From Microbacterium luticocti DSM 19459 (GTDB lineage Bacteria > Actinomycetota > Actinomycetes > Actinomycetales > Microbacteriaceae): a stretch of DNA of 64,000 nt. Made by a program: the position numbers and the translations under genes. The number at the start of each line of letters is the position of its first letter. Position 1 is the first letter of the stretch. Shown in pieces: positions 12,163-21,563 of this stretch. The DNA lies in assembly GCF_000422405.1 (NCBI RefSeq), contig NZ_AULS01000009.1, forward strand, positions 1-64,000, given 5' to 3'. Below the pieces are notes generated by a model. The model searched no databases. It was not told the DNA's origin and saw only the letters and a program-made list of their open reading frames with translations.

Positions 12163-13485
12163 TTGTTCAGCGCCATCGTGCGGGTCTTTCGCACCCCTGA
12201 CCTGCGTCGGAAGATCGGCTTCACCCTGGCGATCATCGTCCTGTACCGTCTGGGCGCGCACATTCCGACGCCGTTCGTCGACTTCGGCAATGTGCAGCAG
12301 TGTCTGCAAGACAGTGCCGGCACACAGGGCCTGCTGTCGATGGTGAACCTGTTCTCGGGTGGGGCGCTGCTGCAGCTGTCGATCTTCGCGCTGGGCGTGA
12401 TGCCGTACATCACCGCGACGATCATCGTGCAGCTGCTGCGCGTGGTGATCCCGCACTTCGAGACGCTGTACCAAGAGGGTCAGTCAGGTCAGACCAAGCT
12501 GACCCAGTACACCCGGTACCTGACGATCGCGCTCGCGCTGCTGCAGTCCACCACGCTGGTGACCGTGGCCCGCAGCGGTCAGCTGTTCGGCTCGTCGGCC
12601 GCGACCAGCTGCCAGCAGCTGCTCACCAACGACGCCTGGTGGGCGCAGCTGCTGATGATCCTCACCATGACCGCCGGCACCGGCCTGATCATGTGGTTCG
12701 CCGAGCTGGTGACCGAGAAGGGCATCGGCAACGGCATGTCGATCCTGATCTTCACCTCGATCGCCGCCACCTTCCCCGCCGCGATGTGGCAGATCGAGCA
12801 GTCGCGCGGCTTCGAGGTGTTCCTGCTCGTGCTGCTGGTGGGCGTGGTGATCATCGCGCTGATCGTGTTCGTGGAACAGTCGCAGCGGCGCATCCCGGTG
12901 CAGTACGCGAAACGGATGGTGGGCCGTCGCACATACGGCGGCACCAACACGTACATTCCGATCAAGGTCAACATGGCCGGCGTGATCCCGGTGATCTTCT
13001 CGTCGTCGCTGTTGTACATCCCCGCACTGATCGCCCAGTTCAACCAGCCCGCGCCCGGCCAGGAGCCGGCCGCGTGGACGGTGTGGATCAACAACTACCT
13101 GGTCAAGGGCGACCACCCGATCTACTGGCTGCTGTATTTCCTGCTGACCATCGGCTTCACCTACTTCTACGTCGCGATCACGTTCAACCCGACCGAGGTC
13201 GCCGACAACATGAAGAAGTACGGCGGCTTCATCCCCGGCATCCGGGCCGGTCGCCCCACCGCCGAGTACCTCGACTACGTGCTCACGCGCATCACCCTGC
13301 CCGGCTCGATCTACCTGGGTCTGGTCGCGCTGATCCCGCTGATCGCCCTGGCCACGGTCAGCGCCAACCAGAACTTCCCGTTCGGCGGCACCTCGATCCT
13401 CATCATGGTCGGTGTGGGTCTTGAGACCGTCAAGCAGATCGACGCGCAGCTGCAGCAACGCCACTACGAAGGACTCCTGCGATGA
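12163..13485 (+). CDS. secY: Protein translocase subunit SecY
   Basis: 440 aa, full length, multi-pass membrane channel of the Sec translocon (partners SecE and SecG). The N-terminus FSAIVRVFRTPDLRRKIGFT, the GALLQLSIFALGVMPYITA segment and the FNPTEVADNMKKYGGFIPGI loop are diagnostic. The TTG at 12163 is the start because GGAGGAA lies 5 nt before it and it gives the family N-terminus; the GTG at 12121 lies upstream of this ribosome-binding site. The stop overlaps adk by 4 bp. Confidence 0.97.
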   Translation: MFSAIVRVFRTPDLRRKIGFTLAIIVLYRLGAHIPTPFVDFGNVQQCLQDSAGTQGLLSMVNLFSGGALLQLSIFALGVMPYITATIIVQLLRVVIPHFETLYQEGQSGQTKLTQYTRYLTIALALLQSTTLVTVARSGQLFGSSAATSCQQLLTNDAWWAQLLMILTMTAGTGLIMWFAELVTEKGIGNGMSILIFTSIAATFPAAMWQIEQSRGFEVFLLVLLVGVVIIALIVFVEQSQRRIPVQYAKRMVGRRTYGGTNTYIPIKVNMAGVIPVIFSSSLLYIPALIAQFNQPAPGQEPAAWTVWINNYLVKGDHPIYWLLYFLLTIGFTYFYVAITFNPTEVADNMKKYGGFIPGIRAGRPTAEYLDYVLTRITLPGSIYLGLVALIPLIALATVSANQNFPFGGTSILIMVGVGLETVKQIDAQLQQRHYEGLLR

Positions 13486-14084
13486 CCCAGACCGCACGCC
13501 TGCTGATCGTCGGCCCTCAGGGCTCGGGCAAGGGCACCCAGGGCGCGCGCATCGCCGACGCCTTCGGCATCCCGGCCGTCTCCACAGGCGACGTGTTCCG
13601 TGCGAACATCGCCGCCGGCACCCCGCTGGGTGAACAGGTCAAGGCGATCACGGCGGCGGGCAACCTCGTCTCCGACGAGCTGACCGGGCAGATCGTGCGC
13701 GACCGGCTCGCACAGCCCGACGCCGCCGAGGGCTTTCTGCTCGACGGGTACCCCCGCAACCTGCAGCAGGTGCGCGACCTCGACGGGTTCCTCGCCGAGC
13801 ACGGCCGGCAGCTGGACGCGGTGATCGAACTGAGCGTGCCCCGTGACGAGAGCATCGCCCGGCTGGCGCTGCGCGCCGCCGAGCAGGGGCGCACCGACGA
13901 CACCGACGAGGTGATCGCCAAGCGCCTGGCCATCTACGAGAACGAGACCGCGCCGATCCTCGACGTGTACCGCGGGCGCGGCATCGTCGACCGCATCGAC
14001 GGCGTCGGCACGCTCGACGAGATCACCGAGCGCATCATGGCGGCGCTGGCCGCGCGCGGGATCGCCCGACCCGCGGCCGTCTGA
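13482..14084 (+). CDS. adk: Adenylate kinase
   Basis: 200 aa. It interconverts ATP + AMP and 2 ADP in the cytoplasm. The P-loop GPQGSGKGTQG is at about residues 9-19, followed by the AMP-binding region SAVSTGDVFR-type (here AVSTGDVFRANIAAGTP), LDGYPRNLQQ, and a short LID without zinc cysteines, as usual for actinobacteria. Coupled to secY through ATGA. Confidence 0.97.
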   Translation: MTQTARLLIVGPQGSGKGTQGARIADAFGIPAVSTGDVFRANIAAGTPLGEQVKAITAAGNLVSDELTGQIVRDRLAQPDAAEGFLLDGYPRNLQQVRDLDGFLAEHGRQLDAVIELSVPRDESIARLALRAAEQGRTDDTDEVIAKRLAIYENETAPILDVYRGRGIVDRIDGVGTLDEITERIMAALAARGIARPAAV

Positions 14085-14085
14085 C

Positions 14086-14919
14086 GTGGGCCTTCGTCGC
14101 GGCATCTACAAGTCGCCCGCGCAGCTGCGGGCGATGGTCGAGCCCGGCCGCATCACCGCCGCCATGCTCGACGCGGTGCGGCCGCTGATCGTCCCCGGCA
14201 CCACGACGCTGCAACTGGATGCCGCAGCCGCCGCCGTACTCACCTCGCGCGGCGCCGTGTCGAACTTCCAGATGGTGCGCGGCTACCGGCACACCGTGTG
14301 CGTGTCGGTGAACGACGAGGTCGTGCACGGCATCCCCGGCGACCGGGTGCTCGCGCCCGGTGACATCGTCTCGGTCGACGCCGGGGCGCAGTACCGCGGC
14401 TGGAACGGTGACTCCGCCATCACCGTCGTGATCGGCGACCCCGACCGTCCCGAGCTGGTGGCCGAGCGGCGGGAACTCTCGCGTGTGACCGAGGGTTCGC
14501 TGTGGGCCGGCATCGCCGCCCTGGCCGGTGCCTCGCACCTGGGCGAGGTGGGCCAGGCGGTGCAGGCGTACGTCGAGGCATCCGGTCATGACTACGGCAT
14601 CCTGCGCGACTATGTCGGCCACGGCATCGGACGTCGCATGCACGAGTCGCCGTCGGTGTTCAACTACCGCGTGCCCGACCCCGGCCCGGTCGTGCGGCCG
14701 GGTCTGGTCGTGGCGATCGAGCCGATGGTCGTCGCCGGCAGCGAGGCCACGTTCGTCGGCGACGACGGCTGGACCGTCTCGACCGTGGACGGCACGGCCG
14801 GTTCACACTGGGAACATAGCGTCGCCGTGCATGATGAGGGTATCTGGGTGCTGACCGCGCCCGACGGCGGGGCCGCGGGGCTCGCCCCGTTCGGCATCGA
14901 ACCATCCCCGATCAAGTAG
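14086..14919 (+). CDS. map: Methionine aminopeptidase, type I
   Basis: 277 aa. It removes the initiator methionine from new proteins. Metal ligands are visible in VSVDAGAQYRGWNGDSAI (two Asp), GHGIGRRMHESP (His), AIEPMVVAG (Glu) and WEHSVAV (Glu). The GTG start is 1 nt after the adk stop, so secY-adk-map form one unit. Confidence 0.96.
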   Translation: MGLRRGIYKSPAQLRAMVEPGRITAAMLDAVRPLIVPGTTTLQLDAAAAAVLTSRGAVSNFQMVRGYRHTVCVSVNDEVVHGIPGDRVLAPGDIVSVDAGAQYRGWNGDSAITVVIGDPDRPELVAERRELSRVTEGSLWAGIAALAGASHLGEVGQAVQAYVEASGHDYGILRDYVGHGIGRRMHESPSVFNYRVPDPGPVVRPGLVVAIEPMVVAGSEATFVGDDGWTVSTVDGTAGSHWEHSVAVHDEGIWVLTAPDGGAAGLAPFGIEPSPIK

Positions 14920-14932
14920 AGCGAGGACATCC

Positions 14933-15610
14933 ATGGCCAGCACTGTGCGCAAGACGAACTGGTTCGCCATCTGGGTCAGTGTGGCCGCGGTGGTCGCGCT
15001 GGTCGTGGTGACCGCGGTCGTCATCAACATCAACACCGCGGCATCCGGCCCCGGCGCCGACCCCAAGGGCAAGATCATCGACACGGATGCCGGGGCGGTG
15101 ACCTTCGGCGACGGCGACAACGTCATCGAGACCTACGTCGACTTCCTGTGCCCGATCTGCCACGAGTTCGAGAAGGCCGAGGGACCGGCGATCAAGCAGC
15201 TGGTCGACGGGGGCAAGGCGACGCTGAAGGTGCACCCGGTCGCGATCCTCGACGAGTACACCTCGCCGAAGGGCTACTCCAGTCGTGCCGCCAGCGCGTT
15301 CTACGCCGTGGCCGCCGCCGACCCCGACAAGGCCTACGCGTTCATGCAGGCGATGTACGAGAACCAGCCGGGCGAGAACTCGGCGGGTCTGACCGACGAG
15401 CAGATCGTGCAGATCGCCAAAGACGCCGGGGTGAACGTGACCGCGGACCTCGAGAAGGCGATCACCTCGAACCGGTACCAGAAGTACGTGCAGGCGCACG
15501 GGCTGGCCGAAGGCATGCGCGGCACCCCGACGCTCGTGATCAACGGCGAGATCGCGCCGATCTCACAGCAGATGGACCCGAACACCGACATCCTGCCGCA
15601 CCTGAAGTGA
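14933..15610 (+). CDS. Membrane-anchored DsbA-family thioredoxin-like protein
   Basis: 225 aa. One N-terminal membrane segment (about residues 10-32) is followed by an extracytoplasmic thioredoxin domain with the active-site pair C73-P-I-C76 (YVDFLCPICHEFE) and the cis-proline stretch MRGTPTLVING. Family knowledge suggests oxidation or isomerisation of disulfides in exported proteins. It lies 13 nt after map and before infA, and its neighbours give no pathway. Substrates are unknown. Confidence 0.85.
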   Translation: MASTVRKTNWFAIWVSVAAVVALVVVTAVVININTAASGPGADPKGKIIDTDAGAVTFGDGDNVIETYVDFLCPICHEFEKAEGPAIKQLVDGGKATLKVHPVAILDEYTSPKGYSSRAASAFYAVAAADPDKAYAFMQAMYENQPGENSAGLTDEQIVQIAKDAGVNVTADLEKAITSNRYQKYVQAHGLAEGMRGTPTLVINGEIAPISQQMDPNTDILPHLK

Positions 15611-15671
15611 CGGCATCCGTCCGCGGCCGGGCCACCGCGCCGGTCGGTGCCGGGGGCCGCCGACCGCGAAG

Positions 15672-15700
15672 TTGCCGGTTGCGGGCGGGTGACGTACACT
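15672..15700 (+). promoter_or_regulatory. Probable promoter of infA-rpmJ
   Basis: TTGCCG at 15672-15677 and TACACT at 15695-15700 are spaced by exactly 17 bp. Transcription would start near 15707 and give a leader of about 100 nt before infA. It lies just after the DsbA-like gene and marks the start of the alpha-operon segment. Confidence 0.65.
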
Positions 15701-15806
15701 AATTCTTTGGTGCCTTGCGCCTGTTTCGGCGTGTCCGAGCGCGCGATCTTTGCACCACCATCCCATCCACGCAGACCGACCGGTCTGCAGAATCGATAGC
15801 GAGGCT

Positions 15807-16028
15807 ATGGCGAAGAAAGACGGCGTCATCGAGATCGAGGGCGTGATCTCCGAGGCTCTGCCGAACGCGATGTTCCGCGTGGAGCTGACCAACGGACACA
15901 AGGTGCTCGCCACCATCTCGGGAAAGATGCGGCAGAACTACATCCGCATCATCCCGCAGGACCGCGTGGTCGTGGAGCTCAGCCCCTACGACCTCACCCG
16001 CGGCCGAATCGTCTATCGCTACCGCTAG
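15807..16028 (+). CDS. infA: Translation initiation factor IF-1
   Basis: 73 aa, the usual size for actinobacterial IF-1. The protein starts [20 protein letters not shown] and ends with [14 protein letters not shown]; it is a single S1/OB domain that binds the 30S A site. The ATG at 15807 is chosen; an upstream in-frame extension from 15750 has no family support. Confidence 0.98.
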   Translation: MAKKDGVIEIEGVISEALPNAMFRVELTNGHKVLATISGKMRQNYIRIIPQDRVVVELSPYDLTRGRIVYRYR

Positions 16029-16095
16029 ACCGGTCGAGAAGTAACGCCCCGGGCACACCCGTGCCCGCCCGGCGAAGACAGCGAACAGGAACATC

Positions 16096-16212
16096 ATGAA
16101 GGTTCAGCCGAGCGTCAAGCCCATCTGCGATCACTGCAAGGTGATCCGCCGTCACGGGCGCGTCATGGTCATCTGCAAGTCCAACCCGCGCCACAAGCAG
16201 CGTCAGGGTTGA
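16096..16212 (+). CDS. rpmJ: 50S ribosomal protein L36
   Basis: 38 aa, beginning [19 protein letters not shown]. It keeps the zinc-ribbon ligands C11, C14, C27 and H33, so it is the zinc-containing form. AGGAAC precedes the ATG. It lies between infA and rpsM, its conserved place. Confidence 0.97.
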   Translation: MKVQPSVKPICDHCKVIRRHGRVMVICKSNPRHKQRQG

Positions 16213-16216
16213 GACG

Positions 16217-16243
16217 ACGGATGCCGCCGGCGGTGGCATCCGT
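16217..16243 (+). promoter_or_regulatory. Hairpin between rpmJ and rpsM
   Basis: A perfect 9-bp stem (ACGGATGCC with GGCATCCGT) with a 9-nt loop starts 5 nt after rpmJ. There is no T-run. The following 118 nt before rpsM has no gene. It may be an attenuator or a processing or stability element. Confidence 0.5.
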
Positions 16244-16360
16244 GTCGAACAACTCAACATCACACCAGGCAGGATCAGAACCCGCGAGGGGGACACCCCG
16301 GGGCGGAGGCCCGGGCACCGATCCTGCTCCACACCTCCACCACACTCCCAGGAGACCCGC

Positions 16361-16735
16361 ATGGCACGTCTTGCCGGCGTCGACATCCCGCGCGACAAGC
16401 GCGTGGTGATCGCACTCACCTACATCTACGGCATCGGCCGCACCCGCTCGAACGAGATCCTCGCCGCGACCGGGATCGACGAGAACATCCGCGTCAAGGA
16501 CCTCACCGACGACCAGCTCGTCGCGCTGCGCGACCACATCGAAGGCAACTACAAGGTGGAGGGTGACCTGCGCCGCGAGGTCGCCGCCGACATCCGCCGC
16601 AAGGTCGAGATCGGCTCTTACGAGGGCATCCGCCACCGCCGTGGCCTGCCCGTGCGCGGTCAGCGCACCAAGACCAACGCCCGCACCCGCAAGGGCCCGA
16701 AGCGTACCGTCGCCGGCAAGAAGAAGGCGCGCTAG
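16361..16735 (+). CDS. rpsM: 30S ribosomal protein S13
   Basis: 124 aa. It starts [19 protein letters not shown], and [20 protein letters not shown] marks the C-terminal tail that reaches the P-site tRNA. A strong ribosome-binding site CAGGAGA precedes it. S13 pairs with S19 in the 30S head. Confidence 0.98.
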   Translation: MARLAGVDIPRDKRVVIALTYIYGIGRTRSNEILAATGIDENIRVKDLTDDQLVALRDHIEGNYKVEGDLRREVAADIRRKVEIGSYEGIRHRRGLPVRGQRTKTNARTRKGPKRTVAGKKKAR

Positions 16736-16773
16736 GCCCCCGCCTTCGCTGACAGGATTCAGGAGAACAGCAC

Positions 16774-17172
16774 ATGGCACAGGCCAAGACCGCCGCGCGC
16801 AAGCCGCGCCGCAAAGAGAAGAAGAACATCGCGCTGGGCCAGGCCCACATCAAGTCGACGTTCAACAACACGATCGTCTCGATCACCGACCCGTCGGGCG
16901 CCGTCATCAGCTGGGCGTCGTCGGGTGGCGTGGGCTTCAAGGGCTCGCGCAAGTCGACCCCGTACGCGGCCGGCATGGCCGCCGAGTCGGCCGCCCGCCA
17001 GGCCGCCGAGCACGGCGTCAAGAAGGTCGACGTCTTCGTGAAGGGCCCCGGCTCGGGTCGCGAGACCGCGATCCGCTCGCTGCAGGCCGCGGGCCTGGAG
17101 GTGGGCTCGATCCAGGACGTCACGCCGCAGGCGCACAACGGCTGCCGCCCGCCCAAGCGCCGCCGGGTCTGA
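16774..17172 (+). CDS. rpsK: 30S ribosomal protein S11
   Basis: 132 aa. [18 protein letters not shown] and the C-terminal [18 protein letters not shown] are diagnostic. S11 forms part of the platform near the mRNA exit. In Mycobacterium rpsD follows; here the next gene is rpoA, as in Streptomyces. Confidence 0.98.
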   Translation: MAQAKTAARKPRRKEKKNIALGQAHIKSTFNNTIVSITDPSGAVISWASSGGVGFKGSRKSTPYAAGMAAESAARQAAEHGVKKVDVFVKGPGSGRETAIRSLQAAGLEVGSIQDVTPQAHNGCRPPKRRRV

Positions 17173-17178
17173 GATCTC

Positions 17179-17248
17179 GGTGCCGGATGTCTTCTTGTGA
17201 GGCATCCGGCACCCCTGCGCTACCGGATGCCTCGGGCCCGAGGCATCC
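17179..17248 (+). promoter_or_regulatory. Two consecutive perfect hairpins between rpsK and rpoA
   Basis: The first is an 11-bp stem (17179-17189 with 17203-17213, GGTGCCGGATG and its complement). The second is a 24-bp perfect palindrome (17225-17248, arms GGATGCCTCGGG). Neither has a T-run. They share the GGATGC core and could tune expression between the ribosomal proteins and rpoA; this role is inference. Confidence 0.55.
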
Positions 17249-17320
17249 CTCGGAGAAAACTCAACACCTCACCCACTGCACGTGTCATATAGCGGGCACG
17301 TCGCACGAAAGGAACACATA

Positions 17321-18316
17321 GTGCTCATTGCACAGCGTCCCACCCTGACCGAGGAGAAGATCGGGGAGTTCCGCAGCCGTTTCGTCATCGAGCCGCTGGA
17401 GCCCGGCTTCGGCTACACGATCGGCAACGCCCTGCGCCGCAGCCTGCTCTCCTCGATCCCGGGGGCAGCGGTCACCAGCATCCGCATCGACGGAGTCCTC
17501 CACGAGTTCAGCACCATCCCCGGTGTCAAAGAGGACGTCACCGAGATCATCCTGAACATCAAGCAGCTGGTCGTCTCGAGCGAGCGCGACGAGCCGATCA
17601 CCGCCTACCTGCGCAAGACCGGCGCCGGTGAGGTCACCGCGGCCGACATCTCGGCCCCCGCCGGCGTCGAGGTGCACAACCCCGAGCTGGTCATCGCGAC
17701 CCTGAACGACACCGCCCGCTTCGAGCTGGAGCTCACCATCGAGCGCGGCCGCGGCTACGTGTCGGCCACGCAGAACCGCAACGAGTACGCCGAGGCCGGG
17801 CAGATCCCGATCGACTCGATCTACTCGCCGGTGCTGAAGGTCAGCTACCGTGTCGACGCGACCCGTGCCGGGGAGCGCACCGACTTCGACAAGCTCGTGC
17901 TGGACGTGGAGACCAAGCCGGCGATCTCGCCGCGCGACGCGGTCGCCTCGGCCGGTCGTACCCTCACCGAGCTGTTCGGCCTGGCGCGCGAGCTGAACGT
18001 CGACGCCGAGGGCATCGAGATCGGCGCGGCGCCGGTGGAGACCGCGGTCTCGACCGAGCTGTCGATGCCGATCGAAGACCTCGACCTGTCGGTGCGGTCG
18101 TACAACTGCCTCAAGCGCGAGGGCATCAACACCGTCTCAGAGCTGGTCGCCCTGTCTGAGACGCAGCTGATGAACATCCGCAACTTCGGTCAGAAGTCGG
18201 TCGACGAGGTGCGCGACAAGCTCGTCTCGCTCGGTCTGTCGCTGAAGGACTCGGTGCCCGGTTTCGACGGCGCCCACTTCTACGGCGGATACGACGACGA
18301 CACCGAGACCGTCTGA
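17321..18316 (+). CDS. rpoA: RNA polymerase alpha subunit
   Basis: 331 aa from the GTG at 17321, giving an N-terminus of [20 protein letters not shown] after the initiator. AAAGGA lies 7 nt upstream. The N-terminal dimerisation domain shows [20 protein letters not shown]; the C-terminal domain shows [19 protein letters not shown] and two helix-hairpin-helix elements that contact DNA and activators. An upstream in-frame extension to 17282 is not needed. Confidence 0.97.
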   Translation: MLIAQRPTLTEEKIGEFRSRFVIEPLEPGFGYTIGNALRRSLLSSIPGAAVTSIRIDGVLHEFSTIPGVKEDVTEIILNIKQLVVSSERDEPITAYLRKTGAGEVTAADISAPAGVEVHNPELVIATLNDTARFELELTIERGRGYVSATQNRNEYAEAGQIPIDSIYSPVLKVSYRVDATRAGERTDFDKLVLDVETKPAISPRDAVASAGRTLTELFGLARELNVDAEGIEIGAAPVETAVSTELSMPIEDLDLSVRSYNCLKREGINTVSELVALSETQLMNIRNFGQKSVDEVRDKLVSLGLSLKDSVPGFDGAHFYGGYDDDTETV

Positions 18317-18342
18317 TTTCTTTCACACTGGAGTAACTGAGA

Positions 18343-18933
18343 ATGCCTAAGCCCACCAAGGGTCCCCGCCTCGGAGGCGGCCCCGCCCACGAGCGTCTGC
18401 TGCTGGCGAACCTGGCTGCCGCGCTGTTCACGCACAAGTCGATCAAGACCACCGAGACCAAGGCCAAGCGCCTGCGTCCGCTGGCCGAGCGGCTGATCAC
18501 GTTCGCCAAGCGCGGCGACCTGCACGCGCGTCGCCGGGTGCTGTCGGTCATCGGCGACAAGGGCGTGGTGCACGAGCTGTTCACCGAGATCGCGCCGCTG
18601 GTCGCCGACCGTGACGGCGGCTACACCCGCATCACCAAGGTCGGCAACCGCAAGGGCGACAACGCGCCGATGGCCGTGATCGAGCTCGTGCTCGAGCCGG
18701 TGCAGAAGAAGAAGGCCGCTCCGGCTGCCAAGAAGGCCGCCGCGCCCAAGGCCGCTGCCGCCGAGGCTCCGGCCGAAGAGGCTCCGGCTGAGGACGCTCC
18801 GGCTGAGGGGGCTGCGGCTGAAGAGGCCGCCGAGGCCGAGGCTGCGGTCGACGCGCCGGCAGCCGAGGCGACGGATGCCGCGGCCGACGCGCCCGCCGAC
18901 GCCGAGAAGGCCGACGCCGAGAAGGCCGAGTAA
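18343..18933 (+). CDS. rplQ: 50S ribosomal protein L17, with Ala/Glu-rich tail
   Basis: 196 aa. The L17 core (residues 1-125) starts [20 protein letters not shown] and includes [20 protein letters not shown]. The last 70 residues are Ala/Pro/Glu-rich low-complexity sequence, common in actinobacterial L17. It ends the super-operon; a large hairpin follows. Confidence 0.97.
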   Translation: MPKPTKGPRLGGGPAHERLLLANLAAALFTHKSIKTTETKAKRLRPLAERLITFAKRGDLHARRRVLSVIGDKGVVHELFTEIAPLVADRDGGYTRITKVGNRKGDNAPMAVIELVLEPVQKKKAAPAAKKAAAPKAAAAEAPAEEAPAEDAPAEGAAAEEAAEAEAAVDAPAAEATDAAADAPADAEKADAEKAE

Positions 18934-18950
18934 GACCCGAGCGAGACACG

Positions 18951-18986
18951 ACGAGACCCGCGAGCCGTTCGGCTCGCGGGTCTCGT
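18951..18986. terminator. Hairpin between rplQ and the convergent hydrolase gene
   Basis: A perfect 16-bp stem (18951-18966 with 18971-18986; ACGAGACCCGCGAGCC and its complement) with a GTTC loop. It lies 17 nt after the rplQ stop and 20 nt beyond the stop of the gene on the other strand, so it probably serves both directions. Confidence 0.75.
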
Positions 18987-19006
18987 CGTCTGTGTGGCGG
19001 TGGTGC

Positions 19007-19846
19007 TCACAGCTCCATGAGGTCGCGTCCGACGATGATCGTCCCGTCGAAGCCGCGGGATGCGGCGGCCAGCCACTGCTCGTCGCTGACGCCGCCGTCG
19101 GAGGGCACGAGATGGGAGAGGACCAACGTGCCCACCCCGGCCCGGGCCGCCACGTCTCCGACGTCGGTGGCCATGGTGTGGCTGTTCACGAGGTGTTCGC
19201 GCAGTCGCGTGCCGTTCGACCCGGCGGTGATCCAGTCCAGCGCCGGTTCGTACAGCACCTCGTGCACCAGGATGTCGGCACCCCGTGCCAGCTCGATCAG
19301 GGCCGGGCACGGTGTGGTGTCGCCCGAGATCACGATGGAACGGTCGTCGGTGTCGATGCGGTAGCCGAGCGCGACACCGAACGGCGGATGGTCGACGAGC
19401 GCCGCCGTGATGCGCACACGATCGTCTTCGTGCACGACGCCCGGCTGTGCGACCTCGGCGACCGTGACGAGGTCGTCGAGCGCGCGGCGACCTTCGTCGT
19501 CGACGCGCGTGTCGATGTCGACACGGCTCTGTGCGAAGAACGCCGCCATCACCGCCGACAGCGGCGGCGGCCCGTACACGGCGACCGGTCGGTCGAGCTC
19601 GGCAGCCCAACTCAGAAGCAGCACGGTGCCGATGTCGGCGTTGTGATCGGAGTGGTGGTGGGTCAGCAGTACCGTGTCGAGCGACCCGTGCGGCAGGCCG
19701 GCCAGCGCCATCTGCCGTGCCACTCCATTGCCGGCATCCACCAGGTACGTATGGCCGTCGACCACGACCGCCTGTGCGGGAGCGCTCCGTGACACCTTGG
19801 GCGTCGGCCCGCCGGCGGTTCCGAGAAGGATCAACCGGGTCGTCAT
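19007..19846 (-). CDS. Metallo-beta-lactamase-fold hydrolase
   Basis: 279 aa, no signal peptide. The zinc motif HxHxDH is at H63-H65-D67-H68 ([15 protein letters not shown]); a later Asp in [10 protein letters not shown] and a His in [12 protein letters not shown] complete an RNase Z/arylsulfatase-like site. The ATG overlaps the stop of the ABC ATPase by 4 bp, making it the last gene of the importer operon. It probably acts on the imported compound, for instance opening a lactone or ester; the substrate is unknown. Confidence 0.85.
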   Translation of the reverse strand: MTTRLILLGTAGGPTPKVSRSAPAQAVVVDGHTYLVDAGNGVARQMALAGLPHGSLDTVLLTHHHSDHNADIGTVLLLSWAAELDRPVAVYGPPPLSAVMAAFFAQSRVDIDTRVDDEGRRALDDLVTVAEVAQPGVVHEDDRVRITAALVDHPPFGVALGYRIDTDDRSIVISGDTTPCPALIELARGADILVHEVLYEPALDWITAGSNGTRLREHLVNSHTMATDVGDVAARAGVGTLVLSHLVPSDGGVSDEQWLAAASRGFDGTIIVGRDLMEL

Positions 19847-20643
19847 ACGCTCCGTCCTTCCGTCGCCTGTGCACCGGTCTCCGCGCGCACGCGACGCAGA
19901 AAGCTGCGCGTGCGTTCGTGCTGCGGGTTCGCGATCACCTGCTCGGGCGGACCCGACTCGACGATCACGCCGTCGGCCATGAAGGTGATCGTATCGGCGA
20001 CGTCCCGGGCGAAACCGAGCTCATGGGTCACCACGATCATCGTCATGCCGTCCGCGGCCAGTTCGCCCATGACGGCGAGCACCTCGTCGACGAGCTCCGG
20101 ATCGAGCCCCGACGTCGGTTCGTCGAACAGCATGAGCTTGGGTTCCATCGCCAGGGCACGTGCGATCGCGACACGCTGCTGCTGACCGCCCGACAGCTGG
20201 CTCGGATAGAAGTCCGCGCGGTCGGCGAGTCCGACCTTGCCGAGCAGGTGCCGGGCCCGCTCGACGGCGGCCGCGCGGGGCACGCCACGCACGGCGATCG
20301 GGCTGAGCACGATGTTCTCGAGCGCGGTCATATGCGGGAACAACTCAAAATGCTGGAAGACCATGCCGATGTCGCGCCGTTGCCGCCGCGCCGCCGACTC
20401 CTTCAGGTGGTGCAGGCGGCGACCTCGCACGTCATAGCCGATGAGGTCCCCGTCCACCCAGATGTGACCCGAATCGATGGTCTCGAGGTTGTTCACGCAG
20501 CGCAGGAACGTGCTCTTGCCCGACCCGGACGGGCCGATCAGGCACAGCACCTCGCCGGTGTGCACCTCGATGTCGATGCCCTTGAGCACGTCGACGTGTC
20601 CGAAGCTCTTGCGGACTCGCTCCGCCAGCACCATCGTGTTCAT
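19843..20643 (-). CDS. ABC transporter ATPase, polar amino acid type
   Basis: 266 aa from the ATG at 20643, which overlaps the permease stop (ATGA). Walker [13 protein letters not shown], signature [19 protein letters not shown] and Walker [13 protein letters not shown] are intact. [18 protein letters not shown] and the overall form match the GlnQ/HisP group. It powers uptake by the adjacent permease. An upstream extension to 20751 lies within the permease gene and is rejected. Confidence 0.93.
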   Translation of the reverse strand: MNTMVLAERVRKSFGHVDVLKGIDIEVHTGEVLCLIGPSGSGKSTFLRCVNNLETIDSGHIWVDGDLIGYDVRGRRLHHLKESAARRQRRDIGMVFQHFELFPHMTALENIVLSPIAVRGVPRAAAVERARHLLGKVGLADRADFYPSQLSGGQQQRVAIARALAMEPKLMLFDEPTSGLDPELVDEVLAVMGELAADGMTMIVVTHELGFARDVADTITFMADGVIVESGPPEQVIANPQHERTRSFLRRVRAETGAQATEGRSV

Positions 20644-21563
20644 GCGGTCCTCCGGGATCCGAGCATCCGGGCCCACCAGCCGGCGCGGCGGTGGCCCCGA
20701 TCGAAGCGGCGCTCGAGGATGGACTGGGCGATCGACGCGATCGTCGTGCACACCAGATACCAGCCGCTGGCCACGAACAGCAGTTCCATGGTCTGCAAGT
20801 TGCCCGCCGCGATGTTCTGGGCCTGCGTCAGCAGATCACCGCCGGCGATCACCGACACCAGCGAGGTCATCTTCAGCATATTGATGAACTGGTTGCCGGT
20901 CGGCGGGATGATCACGCGCAGCACCTGGGGCAGGATGACCTTGACCAGCGCCTGCGACCGCGACAGGCCGAGCGCACGTGCGGCTTCGTGCTGGCCGGTC
21001 GCGACCGACAGCATCCCCCCGCGGATGATCTCGGCCATGTACGCGGCCTCGTTCAGGCTCAACGCCAACAGCGACGCGACGAACGGTGTGAGCACCGCGT
21101 TGGTGTCCCACGATGCCCACAACACGTCGGTTCCGGGGATGCCGATGTCGATGCGCCGGTAGAACAGCGCGAAGTTGCCCCAGATGAGCACCTGCACTAG
21201 CAGCGGGATGCCGCGGAACAGCCACACGTAGACCCATCCGACGACGGCGGCGACCGGATTGCGTGACATGCGCAGCAGCGCGACGAGCAGACCGATGACG
21301 ATGCCCAGCGCCTGTGCGACCACCGCGAGCAGGATCGTCGTGCCGAGTCCGGTGAGGATCGCGGGGCTGAAGAAGAAGTCCTTGACGGTCGCATGGTCGA
21401 TGTTCGGGTTCGTGAACACCGAGACGCCCACACCGACCGCGAGTGCGGCGACGAGCAGGCCCGACACCCAGCGGCCCAGGTGAAGTCGCGGCGCGATCAG
21501 GTCGGGCACATCGACGTGCGTCGCCTCGCCCACGGTACGTGGTCGGGTCATCATCTCGATCAC
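20640..21563 (-). CDS. ABC transporter permease, polar amino acid type
   Basis: 307 aa. The His/Glu/Gln/Arg-opine family permease core starts with [20 protein letters not shown], and the EAA-type loop [20 protein letters not shown] precedes the last membrane segments. The GTG start at 21563 overlaps the stop of the binding-protein gene (GTGA); ATG codons at 21554 and 21551 are alternatives. One permease gene implies a homodimer. Confidence 0.92.
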   Translation of the reverse strand: MIEMMTRPRTVGEATHVDVPDLIAPRLHLGRWVSGLLVAALAVGVGVSVFTNPNIDHATVKDFFFSPAILTGLGTTILLAVVAQALGIVIGLLVALLRMSRNPVAAVVGWVYVWLFRGIPLLVQVLIWGNFALFYRRIDIGIPGTDVLWASWDTNAVLTPFVASLLALSLNEAAYMAEIIRGGMLSVATGQHEAARALGLSRSQALVKVILPQVLRVIIPPTGNQFINMLKMTSLVSVIAGGDLLTQAQNIAAGNLQTMELLFVASGWYLVCTTIASIAQSILERRFDRGHRRAGWWARMLGSRRTA

